From the NCBI GenBank assembly GCA_934662505.1, contig CAKUKE010000003.1, forward strand, positions 136,635 to 200,634: a DNA stretch of 64,000 nt, given 5' to 3'. The position numbers were made by a program, and so were the translations under genes. Below, one piece after another: positions 53,876 to 62,052 of this stretch (position 1 is the first letter of the stretch; each line of letters starts with the position of its first letter). The notes below the pieces were generated by a model that was given only the letters and a program-made list of their open reading frames with translations, was not told the DNA's origin and did no database searches. Origin of the DNA: an uncultured Clostridia bacterium. Lineage in GTDB: Bacteria; Bacillota; Clostridia; Christensenellales; Aristaeellaceae.

Positions 53876-54010
53876 ACTCACGCGAAGCGCGGCCAAAGGC
53901 CGAACGAAGACCAGCCCCCGCGATGCACCGCGCGTATGCAGCTTGGGGAAAACCTTGTGGTCGTTGCGCCCCCTGCAATGCCCCGTGCGTACGCCGCCGC
54001 AGCGCCCGTT
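53743..54010 (+). repeat. Degenerate ~60-bp-period repeat set, left of sigK
   Basis: Related starts occur at 53743, 53803, about 53863, 53922 and 53978. The first two share GATGCGCAG exactly 60 bp apart. The last three share a pattern ATGCaCCGcGCGTAyGC. The fourth contains CCGCGCGTATGCAG (53928-53941), the exact complement of 55097-55110 in the set right of sigK. Sequence between the conserved parts is unique. Conservation is weaker than in the right-hand set. Confidence 0.5.
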
Positions 54011-54062
54011 CGCGGTTCCTTCACCCGCTGCATTTTGTCAGTAAAAAACGCATCAAAATCCG

Positions 54063-54102
54063 AGACCGCTGCGAGCTCCCCATGCTGCGGCGGTCTTTTT
54101 TT
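54063..54102 (+). terminator. Terminator upstream of sigK
   Basis: GACCGC and GCGGTC, with an inner GAGC/GCT pairing, form an imperfect stem followed by seven T. It would end transcripts from mltG or the repeat stretch before sigK. Confidence 0.7.
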
Positions 54103-54181
54103 CCATTTTCCGGCGCTTTTTTCCATTTTTCTGCATGAGGCCGCTCTCCGCCGCATACCCTTTCCCCGGAGGTGCAGCAAC

Positions 54182-54868
54182 ATGTTCGCCACGCTTTTAT
54201 GGCTCTTTCGAGGTGCTTTTTTCCTGCTGGGCGCCGTCTCCGCACAGGGCGCCTTCCCCCGTCCCCTGTCTGCCGCTGAGGAGGCGGACTGCCTGCGCCG
54301 GGCAGCCGAAGGCGACGAGACCGCCCGTCAGAAGCTGATCGTCCACAACCTGCGTCTGGTGTCCCACATCGCACACAAATACGCCGTCCCCGGTTACACG
54401 CAGGAGGATCTGGTGTCCGTGGGCACCCTGGGGCTGATCAAGGCGGTCAACACCTTCCGTCCGGAAACGGGTGTCCGGTTGACCACCTACGCCGCAAGAT
54501 GTATTGAAAATGAAATTCTCATGCTTCTTCGCGCCTCCAGAAAGGTGCGCAACGAGGTCTCCCTCTCCGAACCCCTCGGCACAGACGGCGAGGGCAACGA
54601 TATTTCCTTTATGGACATTCTGGGCACCCCTGACGGACAGGTGGAGGAGGATGTGATCCGACGGGTGTCCATGGCGCAGGTGCGCCGCCAGATCACCGCC
54701 CTGCCCCGCCGGGAGCGGCTGGTCATGGAAATGCGCTACGGGCTGATGGACGGCAAAATGTACGCCCAGCACGAGGTGGCAGGGGTGCTGGGCGTGTCCC
54801 GCTCCTATGTATCCCGGCTGGAGAGTCGGGCGATCCGGCTGATTCGCACTGGCATGGGGCTATCCTGA
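54182..54868 (+). CDS. sigK: Sporulation sigma factor pro-sigma-K
   Basis: Late mother-cell sigma factor. The first ~20 residues (MFATLLWLFRGAFFLLGAVS) are a hydrophobic pro-sequence like that removed by SpoIVFB in Bacillus. FPRPLSAAEEADCLRRAAEG follows, matching mature sigma-K. Region 2 has HNLRLVSHIAHKY and SVGTLGLIKAVNTF, with TYAARCIENEILMLLRASRK. Region 4 has LGVSRSYVSRLESRAIRL. The 228-residue gene is continuous, so no skin-type element interrupts it here. The ATG has GGAGG nine bases upstream. Repeat sets lie on both sides. Distinguishing sigma-K from sigma-E rests on the pro-sequence and the FPxPLS block. Confidence 0.9.
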   Translation: MFATLLWLFRGAFFLLGAVSAQGAFPRPLSAAEEADCLRRAAEGDETARQKLIVHNLRLVSHIAHKYAVPGYTQEDLVSVGTLGLIKAVNTFRPETGVRLTTYAARCIENEILMLLRASRKVRNEVSLSEPLGTDGEGNDISFMDILGTPDGQVEEDVIRRVSMAQVRRQITALPRRERLVMEMRYGLMDGKMYAQHEVAGVLGVSRSYVSRLESRAIRLIRTGMGLS

Positions 54869-55029
54869 TCTGCGGCTGGTGCGCTATGCGCCCCGCAGGA
54901 TGAACCTTGCGGGCCGGGGAACCGATGGGCGGTATGAAACCCGGCCACGCGCTGCGCACCGATAGGAATGGCACGATGATGCACCGCAGTCTGAACAAGC
55001 CGCGGCGCGTATCGTGGTGATCGGTGCGG

Positions 55030-55395
55030 ACTGGTTCACATACGCGCGGAGCGAACCGCACGCTTTTATAATCGTACGTTTCACCATCAGACTGATCTGC
55101 ATACGCGCGGAACGAACAAGGTGAAATGACTTACGGCACTAACGCGCAAAGAATGATTCTCATACGCATGGAACGAACACGGCCGGGGCGCCGGCGCGAA
55201 CCGGCTTGCCAGACCGACCCACACATGCACGGAACGAGCGCGGACGGCAGACGACGGAGAAACCGCCGACAAGGCTGATCTGTACGGCCATGAGACGAAC
55301 CGTTTGCGCAAGGCCATGAGTATGAGAGGCACGGACTGATCCGCACGGACATGGAACCGGCGGAAATGGAAAAACCGGGAACACGGCGGATGATC
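55030..55395 (-). repeat. CRISPR-like array: six units of 61 bp
   Basis: Units start at 55030, 55091, 55152, 55213, 55274 and 55335, each exactly 61 bp. The first 27 nt are related: plus-strand pattern ACTGATCTGCATACGC then (gc/ac/at)GGAACGAAC. Compared with the second unit, the others match at 22, 21, 19, 17 and 17 of 27 positions. The remaining 34 nt are unrelated (for example 9 of 34 between units two and three). I assign the minus strand because the related core left of sigK has the opposite orientation. The repeats are more degenerate than in a working CRISPR, and no cas gene is present. Confidence 0.7.
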
Positions 55396-55465
55396 CGCCC
55401 ACAGGTCAGAGCCGACGACGGAAGAACGCCCCGTCCGTGTTTTTTCCCCATCCGTTGTTCCGCTC

Positions 55466-55494
55466 TTGCGTTTTCCGCCGCTTCCTGTTAAAAT
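55466..55494 (+). promoter_or_regulatory. Promoter of the HAD hydrolase gene
   Basis: TTGCGT, 17 bp and TAAAAT, about 35 bp before the start codon. Confidence 0.55.
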
Positions 55495-55529
55495 GGAAGG
55501 GCTTAAAGCCCCTCAAGGAGGACATACGA

Positions 55530-56324
55530 ATGGAAAATCTACGCCAGAAAAAAGGGTTCTTATGCGACATGGACGGCGTCATTTATCACGGCAACCATCT
55601 GCTGCCCGGCGTGAGGGATTTTGTCGCCTGGCTGCAGGAAGAAAACAAGAGCTTTCTGTTTTTGACCAACTCCAGTGAACGCTCTCCCCGGGAGCTGCAC
55701 CAGAAGCTCCTGCGCATGGGGATGGATGTGGACGAAAGTCACTTTTACACCTCCGCGCTGGCAACGGCCAAGTTTGTCGCCAGCCAGTCGCCCGGCTGCA
55801 CCGCCTTTGTCATCGGCGCGCCGGGGCTGTTCAACGCCCTGTACGAGGCGGGCATTACCATGAACGACGTGAACCCCGACTACGTGATCGTGGGTGAAAC
55901 CAGCAACTACAACTACGAAAGCATCCTCAAGGCGGTGCACTTCGTGCAGCACGGGGCGCGGCTCATCGGCACCAACACCGACCTGACCGGTCCGTCGGAA
56001 TACGGCATCATTCCCGCCTGCCGGGCACTGGTGGCGCCCATCGAGCTGGCCACAGGGCACAGCGCCTACTATGTGGGGAAGCCCAACCCCCTGATGATGC
56101 GCACCGGACTGAAGCTGCTGGGCTGCCACAGCGCGGAAAGCGTCATGGTGGGCGACCGAATGGACACCGACATCGTTGCAGGCGTGGAAACGGGTCTGGA
56201 CACGGTGCTGGTACTCTCCGGCGTGACCAGCCGGGACGAGGTGGACGCCTTCCCCTACCGTCCGCACTATGTGCTGGGCGGCGTGGGCGAAATCTGCCCC
56301 GAGGAGCGCCGGAAAGACCGGTAA
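55530..56324 (+). CDS. HAD-IIA family hydrolase (NagD-like)
   Basis: Haloacid dehalogenase-type phosphatase with a C2 cap, 264 residues. The nucleophile motif is FLCDMDGVIYHGNHLLPG (DxD at residues about 13-15), motif II is FLTNSSERS, the motif III lysine lies in YVGKPNPLMM and motif IV is VMVGDRMDTDI. Relatives dephosphorylate nucleotides or sugar phosphates such as UMP, GlcNAc-6-P or p-nitrophenyl phosphate. The true substrate is unknown. The ATG follows AAGGAGG at normal spacing. Confidence 0.9.
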   Translation: MENLRQKKGFLCDMDGVIYHGNHLLPGVRDFVAWLQEENKSFLFLTNSSERSPRELHQKLLRMGMDVDESHFYTSALATAKFVASQSPGCTAFVIGAPGLFNALYEAGITMNDVNPDYVIVGETSNYNYESILKAVHFVQHGARLIGTNTDLTGPSEYGIIPACRALVAPIELATGHSAYYVGKPNPLMMRTGLKLLGCHSAESVMVGDRMDTDIVAGVETGLDTVLVLSGVTSRDEVDAFPYRPHYVLGGVGEICPEERRKDR

Positions 56325-56453
56325 CCCGCCCCTTCCTCCCCGCGACACGGCTGCCCCGCTGTTCCGTCCTTTTCAAAGATGAACGCGCCAGTACGCCGTC
56401 TGGAGGGCGGACGGCGCGTTTTTGTATGCCTGACCGGCGTTCCTTGCCTGCGT

Positions 56454-57296
56454 TCAGCGTCCTTCCGCCGCCATCCGCCGGCGATAGCTGCCCGGCGTTT
56501 CACCGCATGCCAGCTTGAACCGCTTGCAGAAATAGTGCACGTCCGCAATGCCGACCATCTGCGCGATCTGGCTCAGGTCATAGGCTGTCGTGGACAGAAG
56601 CTCCTTGGCCGCCTCGACCCGGGTGCGCAGGATCAGTTGCCCCGGGGTCGCCTGAAATTCCCGGCGGCACAGGTCAAACAGTTTGCTTTTGCCCATGTGC
56701 ATTTCCTCGCACAGGGATGACAGGGTGATGGGCTGGGCAAAGTGCTGCAGCACGTAGCTCTGCAGCCGGGAGGCGTCGCTCATTTCCCGGGCGGACAGCA
56801 TGCCCTGCAGACGCACCTCGGAAATGCAGGCATGCACAATTTCCGTCAGAGAAAACAACTGCTCGGAGGACACCTGCCTGAGCCGCATGAACGCCTCCTC
56901 CAGATCATCCGCATCCGGGTACCAGTCCAGAAGGCTCCTTGCGTTCTGCCACAGTTGCTTTTTATCCCCCGTATCCAGAAACTGGCCGATCAGGATGGCC
57001 GCCACCACCCGACCGTTTTCCACCACAGGCATGGCCACCTCTGTCAGCCCGCAATGACAGCGGTACCGCTTCATTTTTCGGGAAGGCGTCATTTCCGAAA
57101 GCGCCTGCCGGTCGCAGGCAATGCAGCGCTCCCGTCCGCCCTGCGCCCGTTTGACCGCCCGGCAGAAGTCCGCCTGCTTGCTGGAGGAAAACACCTCTGC
57201 CGCCTGCTCATCCATCAGGCTCAGCTTCACGCCCAGACACACGTGCAGATGGTTCAGCAGCGCCGCCAGCTTGTCAAATTCATCGCTTGTAAGCAC
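56454..57296 (-). CDS. AraC family regulator with PocR sensor domain
   Basis: Transcription activator candidate, 280 residues. Residues 1-165 form a PocR-type sensory domain with cysteines in RERCIACDRQ and RCHCGLTEVAMPV; in some relatives it binds small ligands. Residues about 180-280 form a double helix-turn-helix AraC domain (ITLSSLCEEMHMGKSKLFDLC; IAQMVGIADVHYFCKRFKLAC). The GTG start has GGAGGG seven bases upstream. It is divergent from the sugar nucleotidyltransferase operon, whose promoter has a poor -35, as expected for an activated promoter. Confidence 0.88.
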   Translation of the reverse strand: MLTSDEFDKLAALLNHLHVCLGVKLSLMDEQAAEVFSSSKQADFCRAVKRAQGGRERCIACDRQALSEMTPSRKMKRYRCHCGLTEVAMPVVENGRVVAAILIGQFLDTGDKKQLWQNARSLLDWYPDADDLEEAFMRLRQVSSEQLFSLTEIVHACISEVRLQGMLSAREMSDASRLQSYVLQHFAQPITLSSLCEEMHMGKSKLFDLCRREFQATPGQLILRTRVEAAKELLSTTAYDLSQIAQMVGIADVHYFCKRFKLACGETPGSYRRRMAAEGR

Positions 57297-57388
57297 ACCC
57301 TTACCCTCCGTTTTTCCCTTTTCAGGGCAATTATACCTTATTTTCTGAAAAAGCGGAAGATTTTACCCAAATTTCGCATCATCGTCTC

Positions 57389-57417
57389 TCTTTCCCGGCG
57401 GCGTATTCTGCTATAGT
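57389..57417 (+). promoter_or_regulatory. Probable activated promoter of the sugar operon
   Basis: TATAGT (57412-57417) is a fair -10 box, but the -35 position 17 bp upstream (TCTTTC) is poor. It lies between the divergent regulator and the first gene. Confidence 0.35.
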
Positions 57418-57464
57418 ATAGGCAGTCACAAGAACCATGCGCATTTTCAAAGGAGGAACCGTTT

Positions 57465-58382
57465 ATGTCCAATCCTACGACCCTGGTCATCATGGCGGCA
57501 GGTCTCGGCAGCCGCTACGGCGGGCTCAAGCAGATGGCGCCCGTTGACCCGCAGGGGCACGTGCTCATTGACTTTTCCATTTTCGACGCGGTGCGGGCCG
57601 GCTTTGACCGGGTGGTATGCATCATCAAGCCCGAACTGGAAAAGGATTTTCACGAAGTGATCGGCCGCCGCATCGCGCCCTGCGTCGATCTGCACTACGC
57701 CTTCCAGCGTCCGGACGTGCTGCCCGAGGGCTTCTCCATCCCCGAAGGCCGCACCAAGCCCTGGGGCACCGCCCATGCGGTACTGTGCGCAAAGGATCAG
57801 ATCTCCACCCCGTTCGCCGTCATCAACGCAGATGATTTTTACGGCCGTACGGCGTTTGAAACCATTCACGACTTTCTCAGCGCCGGTCATGCCGCAGACG
57901 AGCACGCCATGGTGGGCTACCGGGTGGAAAACACGCTGACAGAGAACGGTTCCGTCGCCCGCGGCATCTGCGCGGTGGACGAAAAGGGGTACCTGCGGGG
58001 CGTGACCGAGCGTACCCACATCGAGCCCCGGGAGGGCGGCGCCGCCTTTACCGAAGACGGCGAGCACTTTACCTTTGTTCCCGCGGGCACCATCGTTTCC
58101 ATGAACCTGTGGGGGTTCCAGCCCGCCATTCTGAGCGAGATCGAGAACCGTTTTGCCCCCTACCTGAGGGAGAATCTGCCCATGAACCCCCTCAAGTGCG
58201 AATACTTCCTGCCGCTGATCCCCAACGCGCTCATTCACGAGGGCAAGGCCAGCGTGAAGGTGCTCAGCACCCATGAAAAGTGGTACGGCGTCACCTATCA
58301 CGACGACATGCCCAAGCTGCAGGCCGCCATCGCCCGCATGAAGGCGGAGGGCGTGTACCCTGACGAACTGTGGAGGAAATAA
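57465..58382 (+). CDS. Sugar-1-phosphate nucleotidyltransferase
   Basis: Rossmann-like NTP transferase, 305 residues, related to UTP-sugar-1-phosphate uridylyltransferases. The N-terminus has MAAGLGSRYGGLKQMAPVD with the nucleotide-binding glycine loop and lysine, and FAVINADDFYGR carries the metal-binding aspartate. With the NahK-like kinase and GalE that follow, it probably makes UDP-hexose or UDP-HexNAc from salvaged sugar. Substrate specificity cannot be read from sequence. The ATG follows AAAGGAGG. The kinase gene starts 3 bp after its stop. Confidence 0.88.
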   Translation: MSNPTTLVIMAAGLGSRYGGLKQMAPVDPQGHVLIDFSIFDAVRAGFDRVVCIIKPELEKDFHEVIGRRIAPCVDLHYAFQRPDVLPEGFSIPEGRTKPWGTAHAVLCAKDQISTPFAVINADDFYGRTAFETIHDFLSAGHAADEHAMVGYRVENTLTENGSVARGICAVDEKGYLRGVTERTHIEPREGGAAFTEDGEHFTFVPAGTIVSMNLWGFQPAILSEIENRFAPYLRENLPMNPLKCEYFLPLIPNALIHEGKASVKVLSTHEKWYGVTYHDDMPKLQAAIARMKAEGVYPDELWRK

Positions 58383-58385
58383 ACC

Positions 58386-59447
58386 ATGCTGAACGTCTGC
58401 AATCAGTTTAAGCTGCTATCACCCGCCGTTTCCTGCGAGCCCTACGGCAGCGGTCACATCAACGCCACCTATCTGGTCAAAACCGCAGGCGGGCCGGACT
58501 ATATCCTGCAGCGGCTCAGCCGTCAGGCCTTCCACGACATTCCCGCGCTGATGCGCAACGTGGAAGAAGTGACGGGCTACCTGTCCCGGCAGGATCCCGA
58601 CCCCCGCCACACCCTGCACCTGCTGCCCACGCTGGACGGCGCCCGCTTTCTGCACACGCCGGACGGCGAGTACTACCGGATGTACGATTTCATCACCCAC
58701 AGCGTCAGTCTGGATCGCCCGGAGCGGGAGCGCGACCTTTACGAATGCGCCCATGCCTTCGGCCGGTTCCAGCGCATGCTGGGCGGTTTTCCTGCCCGGG
58801 AGCTGAGCGAGACCATCCCCCACTTTCATGACACCCCCGTCCGCTATCAGGCGCTCCACGCCGCCATTGCGGAGGACAAAATGGGGCGTGTGAAGGAATG
58901 CGGCCCGGAAATTGCCTTCGCGCTGGCGCGGGAAGAAGAAGCCGCCACCCTGATGAACCTGCTGGCCGCAGGGGAACTGCCGCTGCGCGTGACCCATAAC
59001 GACACCAAGCTGAACAACGTCATGCTGGACGCGGACACCCACGAGGCCGTGTGCGTCATCGATCTGGACACGGTCATGCCCGGTCTGGCCGCCAATGACT
59101 TCGGCGATCTGGTGCGCTTCGGCGCCAACACCGGCGCGGAGGATGAGAAGGATCTGACGAAGATCGGTCTGTCCATGCACAACTACGAGCAGCTGCTGGA
59201 AGGCTTTCTGGCCGCCTGCGGCGACGCGCTGACGGAAAAGGAAGTGCTGACGCTGCCCATGGGCGGCAAGCTCATGACGCTGGAATGCGGCGTACGGTTC
59301 CTGACGGACTATCTGTCCGGCGACGTGTATTTCCGCATCCACCGTCCCGAACACAATCTGGATCGCTGCCGCACCCAGTTCAAGCTGGTCGCCAGCATGG
59401 AGGAAAACTGGGACGCCATGATGCAGCGGGTGCAGGCGGTTCGGTAA
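58386..59447 (+). CDS. N-acetylhexosamine 1-kinase-like phosphotransferase
   Basis: Member of the aminoglycoside phosphotransferase fold, most like NahK, which phosphorylates GlcNAc/GalNAc at C1 in lacto-N-biose salvage. The 353-residue protein has YGSGHINATYLV near the N-terminus (ATP site), the catalytic loop VTHNDTKLNNVMLD with the base aspartate, and VIDLDTVMPGLAANDFGDLVR with the metal-binding aspartate. Its place between a nucleotidyltransferase and galE supports sugar activation over antibiotic resistance. No lacto-N-biose phosphorylase is in the window. Confidence 0.85.
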   Translation: MLNVCNQFKLLSPAVSCEPYGSGHINATYLVKTAGGPDYILQRLSRQAFHDIPALMRNVEEVTGYLSRQDPDPRHTLHLLPTLDGARFLHTPDGEYYRMYDFITHSVSLDRPERERDLYECAHAFGRFQRMLGGFPARELSETIPHFHDTPVRYQALHAAIAEDKMGRVKECGPEIAFALAREEEAATLMNLLAAGELPLRVTHNDTKLNNVMLDADTHEAVCVIDLDTVMPGLAANDFGDLVRFGANTGAEDEKDLTKIGLSMHNYEQLLEGFLAACGDALTEKEVLTLPMGGKLMTLECGVRFLTDYLSGDVYFRIHRPEHNLDRCRTQFKLVASMEENWDAMMQRVQAVR

Positions 59448-59484
59448 ACGTATTTCATCATTCAAATCGGGAGGCGTATGCAAC

Positions 59485-60501
59485 ATGAAGGTACTGCTGA
59501 CGGGCGGCGCGGGCTATATTGGCTCTCACACCTATGTGGAAATGCTCAAGGCGGGGCACGAGGCCGTCATCATCGATAATTTTTCAAACGCCAGCAAGCT
59601 GGTGCTCAAGCGGCTGGAGACGATCACCGGCCGCCCCGTGTGCTGCTACGATGCGGACGTGCGGGATGAGGACGCGCTGCGCCGGATCTTCAGCGAGCAT
59701 CAGATCGACGCGGTCATTCACTTTGCCGGTCTGAAAGCGGTGGGCGAATCGGTGCACAAGCCTATGGAATACTACGCCAACAATCTGGATTCCACGCTGG
59801 CGCTGTGCCGGGTCATGCAGGCCTGCGGCGTGCGGCGGCTGGTGTTTTCCTCCTCCGCCACCGTCTATGGCGTAACGGATCGGGTGCCGCTGGTGGAAAC
59901 CCTGCCCACCGGCTGCACCAACCCCTATGGCTGGACCAAGTACATGAACGAGCAGATTCTGCAGGACGTCGCCCACGCCTACCCTGACTGGAGCGTAGCA
60001 CTGCTGCGCTATTTCAACCCCATCGGCGCGCACGAAAGCGGCCTGATCGGTGAAAACCCCGTAGGCATTCCCAACAACCTGATGCCCTACATCACGCAGG
60101 TGGCTACGGGCAAGCTCAAGGAACTGCGGGTGTTCGGCAACGACTACCCCACCCACGACGGCACGGGCGTACGGGACTACATCCATGTGGTCGATCTGGC
60201 GCGCGGCCACATCTGCGCCTGCGAATACCTGATGGGGCGCACCGGGTGCGAGGTGTTCAACCTGGGCACCGGCGAAGGGTACAGCGTGCTGGATCTGGTG
60301 CACACCTTTGAACGGGTCAACGGTATCCATGTGCCCTACGTGATCACCGAGCGCCGTCCCGGCGACATTGCCACCTGTTATGCCGACGCCTCCAAGGCCG
60401 CCCACGTGCTGGGCTGGAAAGCGGAGAAGAATCTGGAGGACATGTGCAGAGACTCCTGGCGCTGGCAAAAGCAGAACCCCAACGGCTACGTCGAAGGCTG
60501 A
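59485..60501 (+). CDS. galE: UDP-glucose 4-epimerase
   Basis: NAD-dependent epimerase interconverting UDP-glucose and UDP-galactose (or their N-acetyl forms). The 338-residue short-chain dehydrogenase has GGAGYIGSH near residue 7, the catalytic SSSATVYG serine and the YxxxK in NPYGWTKYMNEQIL, with RYFNPIGAH and DGTGVRDYIHVVDLA typical of GalE. The ATG follows GGGAGG. It is third in the operon and completes a route from free hexose or hexosamine to UDP-glucose or UDP-GlcNAc. Confidence 0.96.
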   Translation: MKVLLTGGAGYIGSHTYVEMLKAGHEAVIIDNFSNASKLVLKRLETITGRPVCCYDADVRDEDALRRIFSEHQIDAVIHFAGLKAVGESVHKPMEYYANNLDSTLALCRVMQACGVRRLVFSSSATVYGVTDRVPLVETLPTGCTNPYGWTKYMNEQILQDVAHAYPDWSVALLRYFNPIGAHESGLIGENPVGIPNNLMPYITQVATGKLKELRVFGNDYPTHDGTGVRDYIHVVDLARGHICACEYLMGRTGCEVFNLGTGEGYSVLDLVHTFERVNGIHVPYVITERRPGDIATCYADASKAAHVLGWKAEKNLEDMCRDSWRWQKQNPNGYVEG

Positions 60502-60662
60502 TCGGCGCCTCGCCGGGAAAAAAGCTCATTCCTTCTTCTGAAAAAAGCCCCTCGTTCAGGTAAAAGACACAGTCTGATGCAGCGCGGAACGAACGCCGTT
60601 GCGTAGAACAGACACCGTTTTTATCTTCTGAGCCGTCTTTTTCACCTGCGGCTGAACGCGTA

Positions 60663-60716
60663 AAAAACGCCCGCACTCCCCCGAAGATGGGAGAACGCGG
60701 GCATTTTGCTTTCATA
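60663..60716. terminator. Bidirectional terminator between galE and aldo-keto reductase
   Basis: GCCCGC-CTCCC and GGGAG-GCGGGC pair imperfectly around an 8-nt loop; A-run on the left and TTTT on the right. It serves the converging genes. Confidence 0.72.
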
Positions 60717-60736
60717 CCGCCGTCACGGCGCAGCGC

Positions 60737-61861
60737 TTATTCCGCCTTCTTTTCAAATTCCGCCGCCACCTGCTCCAGCAGTTTCCGAATGGGCAAATGC
60801 TGCGGGCAGGCCTTTTCGCATCTTCCGCACCTGATACAGTCAGACGCGCGGCTGCCCGGCACCGCGTGGATGTCGTAATAATAATCCGCATTCCAGTCAC
60901 GGGTGCGCTGCTTGGTATTCATGACCGCAAACAGATCCGGAATGGCGATGTGCCGGGGACAGCCGTCCGTGCAGTAGCGGCACACCGTGCAGGGGATGAG
61001 GTTCATGCCCCTGAGAATGGCCTGCACCTTGCCCACCGCCTGCAGCTCCGTCTGGGTCAGGGGGTGGAAATCCTGCATGAAGCCCACGTTATCCTGCAGC
61101 TGCTGCAGATCGCTCATGCCGGAAAGCACCATTTTGACGTTGGGGAAGCTGGCCGCAAAACGAATGGCGTAGCTGGCCGGGCTGCCGCCGTGCAGCGCGT
61201 CCAGCACCGTCAGCGCCTCCTGAGGCAGCCGCACCAAATGGCCGCCCTTCACCGGCTCCATCACGATGACCGGCTTGTGGTGCCGCACGCACACTTCATA
61301 GCATTTGCGGCTCTGCACCGCCGGGTCGTCGTAATCCACATAGTTGAACTGCAGCTGCACCACCTCCACCTGCGGATACTCGGTCAATATCTGATCCAGC
61401 ACGTCCGCCTTATCGTGGAAGGACAGCCCCACATGACGCACCTTTCCTTCCGCCTTCAGGGCGAAGGCGGTTTCGTATGCGCGGCACGCCTTGAAATGCT
61501 TGAAGTTTTCCCCATTCTGGCAATGCATGAGATAATAGTCGAAATAGCTGACCCCGCAGGCTGCCAGCTGGGCGTCAAACAGGGGACGGATATCCCCCTC
61601 CGTTTTAAAATAGGTGTCCGTCAGCTTGTCCGTCAGGATATATTTTTCCCGCGGATAACGGCTCGTCAGGCACGTTCTGAGCGCCGTTTCGCTCTTTCCC
61701 TGAATATAACCGTGGGCGGTATCGAAGTAATTGAACCCCGCTCCCAGAAACGCGTCCACCATCCGGCTGGTTTCCCCCATGTCCACCTCGTCGCCCGCCA
61801 TGGGCAGCCGCATACAGCCAAAGCCAAAGTTGCCCTTTGCGTTTTCCATCACATTTTCCAT
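60737..61861 (-). CDS. Aldo/keto reductase with two 4Fe-4S motifs
   Basis: Oxidoreductase of the AKR fold with a C-terminal ferredoxin-like extension, 374 residues. The AKR part has FGFGCMRLPM, YFDTAHGYIQGKSE with the catalytic tyrosine, and DYYLMHCQNG. The C-terminal part has CTVCRYCTDGCPRHI and CIRCGRCEKACPQHL, two [4Fe-4S] clusters. Such proteins are common in anaerobes and probably take electrons from ferredoxin rather than only NAD(P)H. The substrate is unknown. The ATG at 61861 has GGGGGAGA upstream. Confidence 0.9.
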   Translation of the reverse strand: MENVMENAKGNFGFGCMRLPMAGDEVDMGETSRMVDAFLGAGFNYFDTAHGYIQGKSETALRTCLTSRYPREKYILTDKLTDTYFKTEGDIRPLFDAQLAACGVSYFDYYLMHCQNGENFKHFKACRAYETAFALKAEGKVRHVGLSFHDKADVLDQILTEYPQVEVVQLQFNYVDYDDPAVQSRKCYEVCVRHHKPVIVMEPVKGGHLVRLPQEALTVLDALHGGSPASYAIRFAASFPNVKMVLSGMSDLQQLQDNVGFMQDFHPLTQTELQAVGKVQAILRGMNLIPCTVCRYCTDGCPRHIAIPDLFAVMNTKQRTRDWNADYYYDIHAVPGSRASDCIRCGRCEKACPQHLPIRKLLEQVAAEFEKKAE

Positions 61862-61996
61862 GTTTTTCTCTCCCCCGGCCGTGCAAATGCGGTTCATGCA
61901 CCGCTTCTTCCCACGGATAGTATATCACCTTCTGCCGCGGAAAGGCAAGGGCTGCTCCCCGACCGTCCGTTTCAGATCCGTTCCCGGCAAAGTCAG

Positions 61997-62034
61997 AAAA
62001 GCCGCCTCCGCCCGTTCACCGGCGGGAGACGGCT
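61997..62034 (-). terminator. Probable terminator of the second aldo-keto reductase
   Basis: On the minus strand GCCG-CTCC and GGAG-CGGC pair with mismatches and are followed by TTTT, 19 bp after the stop. Confidence 0.45.
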
Positions 62035-62052
62035 GTCCGGCCGTTGGCGCCG

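Larger units (their letters stand above)
53708..54181. other. Gene-free stretch upstream of sigK
   Basis: 474 bp between mltG and sigK with no supported gene. It contains a degenerate repeat set with a period of about 60 bp (53743-54010), a possible structured RNA (53743-53875) and an intrinsic terminator (54063-54102). Frames here are open only because of base composition. Confidence 0.6.
54869..55529. other. Gene-free stretch downstream of sigK
   Basis: 661 bp between sigK and the HAD gene. Minus-strand frames stay open but shift with the 61-bp repeat period, which argues against coding. It holds the repeat array at 55030-55395 and the HAD promoter. Confidence 0.65.

Noticed and set aside
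53743..54102. tmRNA, RNase P RNA or 6S RNA in the stretch before sigK
   Set aside because: None of their conserved sequences is recognisable; only a local fold can be proposed.
53744..54181. Longer sigma-factor frame extending upstream of the ATG at 54182
   Set aside because: The pro-sigma-K signature begins at MFATLL with GGAGG upstream; the extension runs through repeats and a terminator.
55087..55451. Overlapping minus-strand reading frames after sigK
   Set aside because: They owe their similarity to the 61-bp repeats, which change frame at each unit, and lack ribosome binding sites.
58386..59447. Aminoglycoside resistance phosphotransferase
   Set aside because: The fold is shared, but the operon with a nucleotidyltransferase and galE and the NahK-like motifs point to a sugar kinase.
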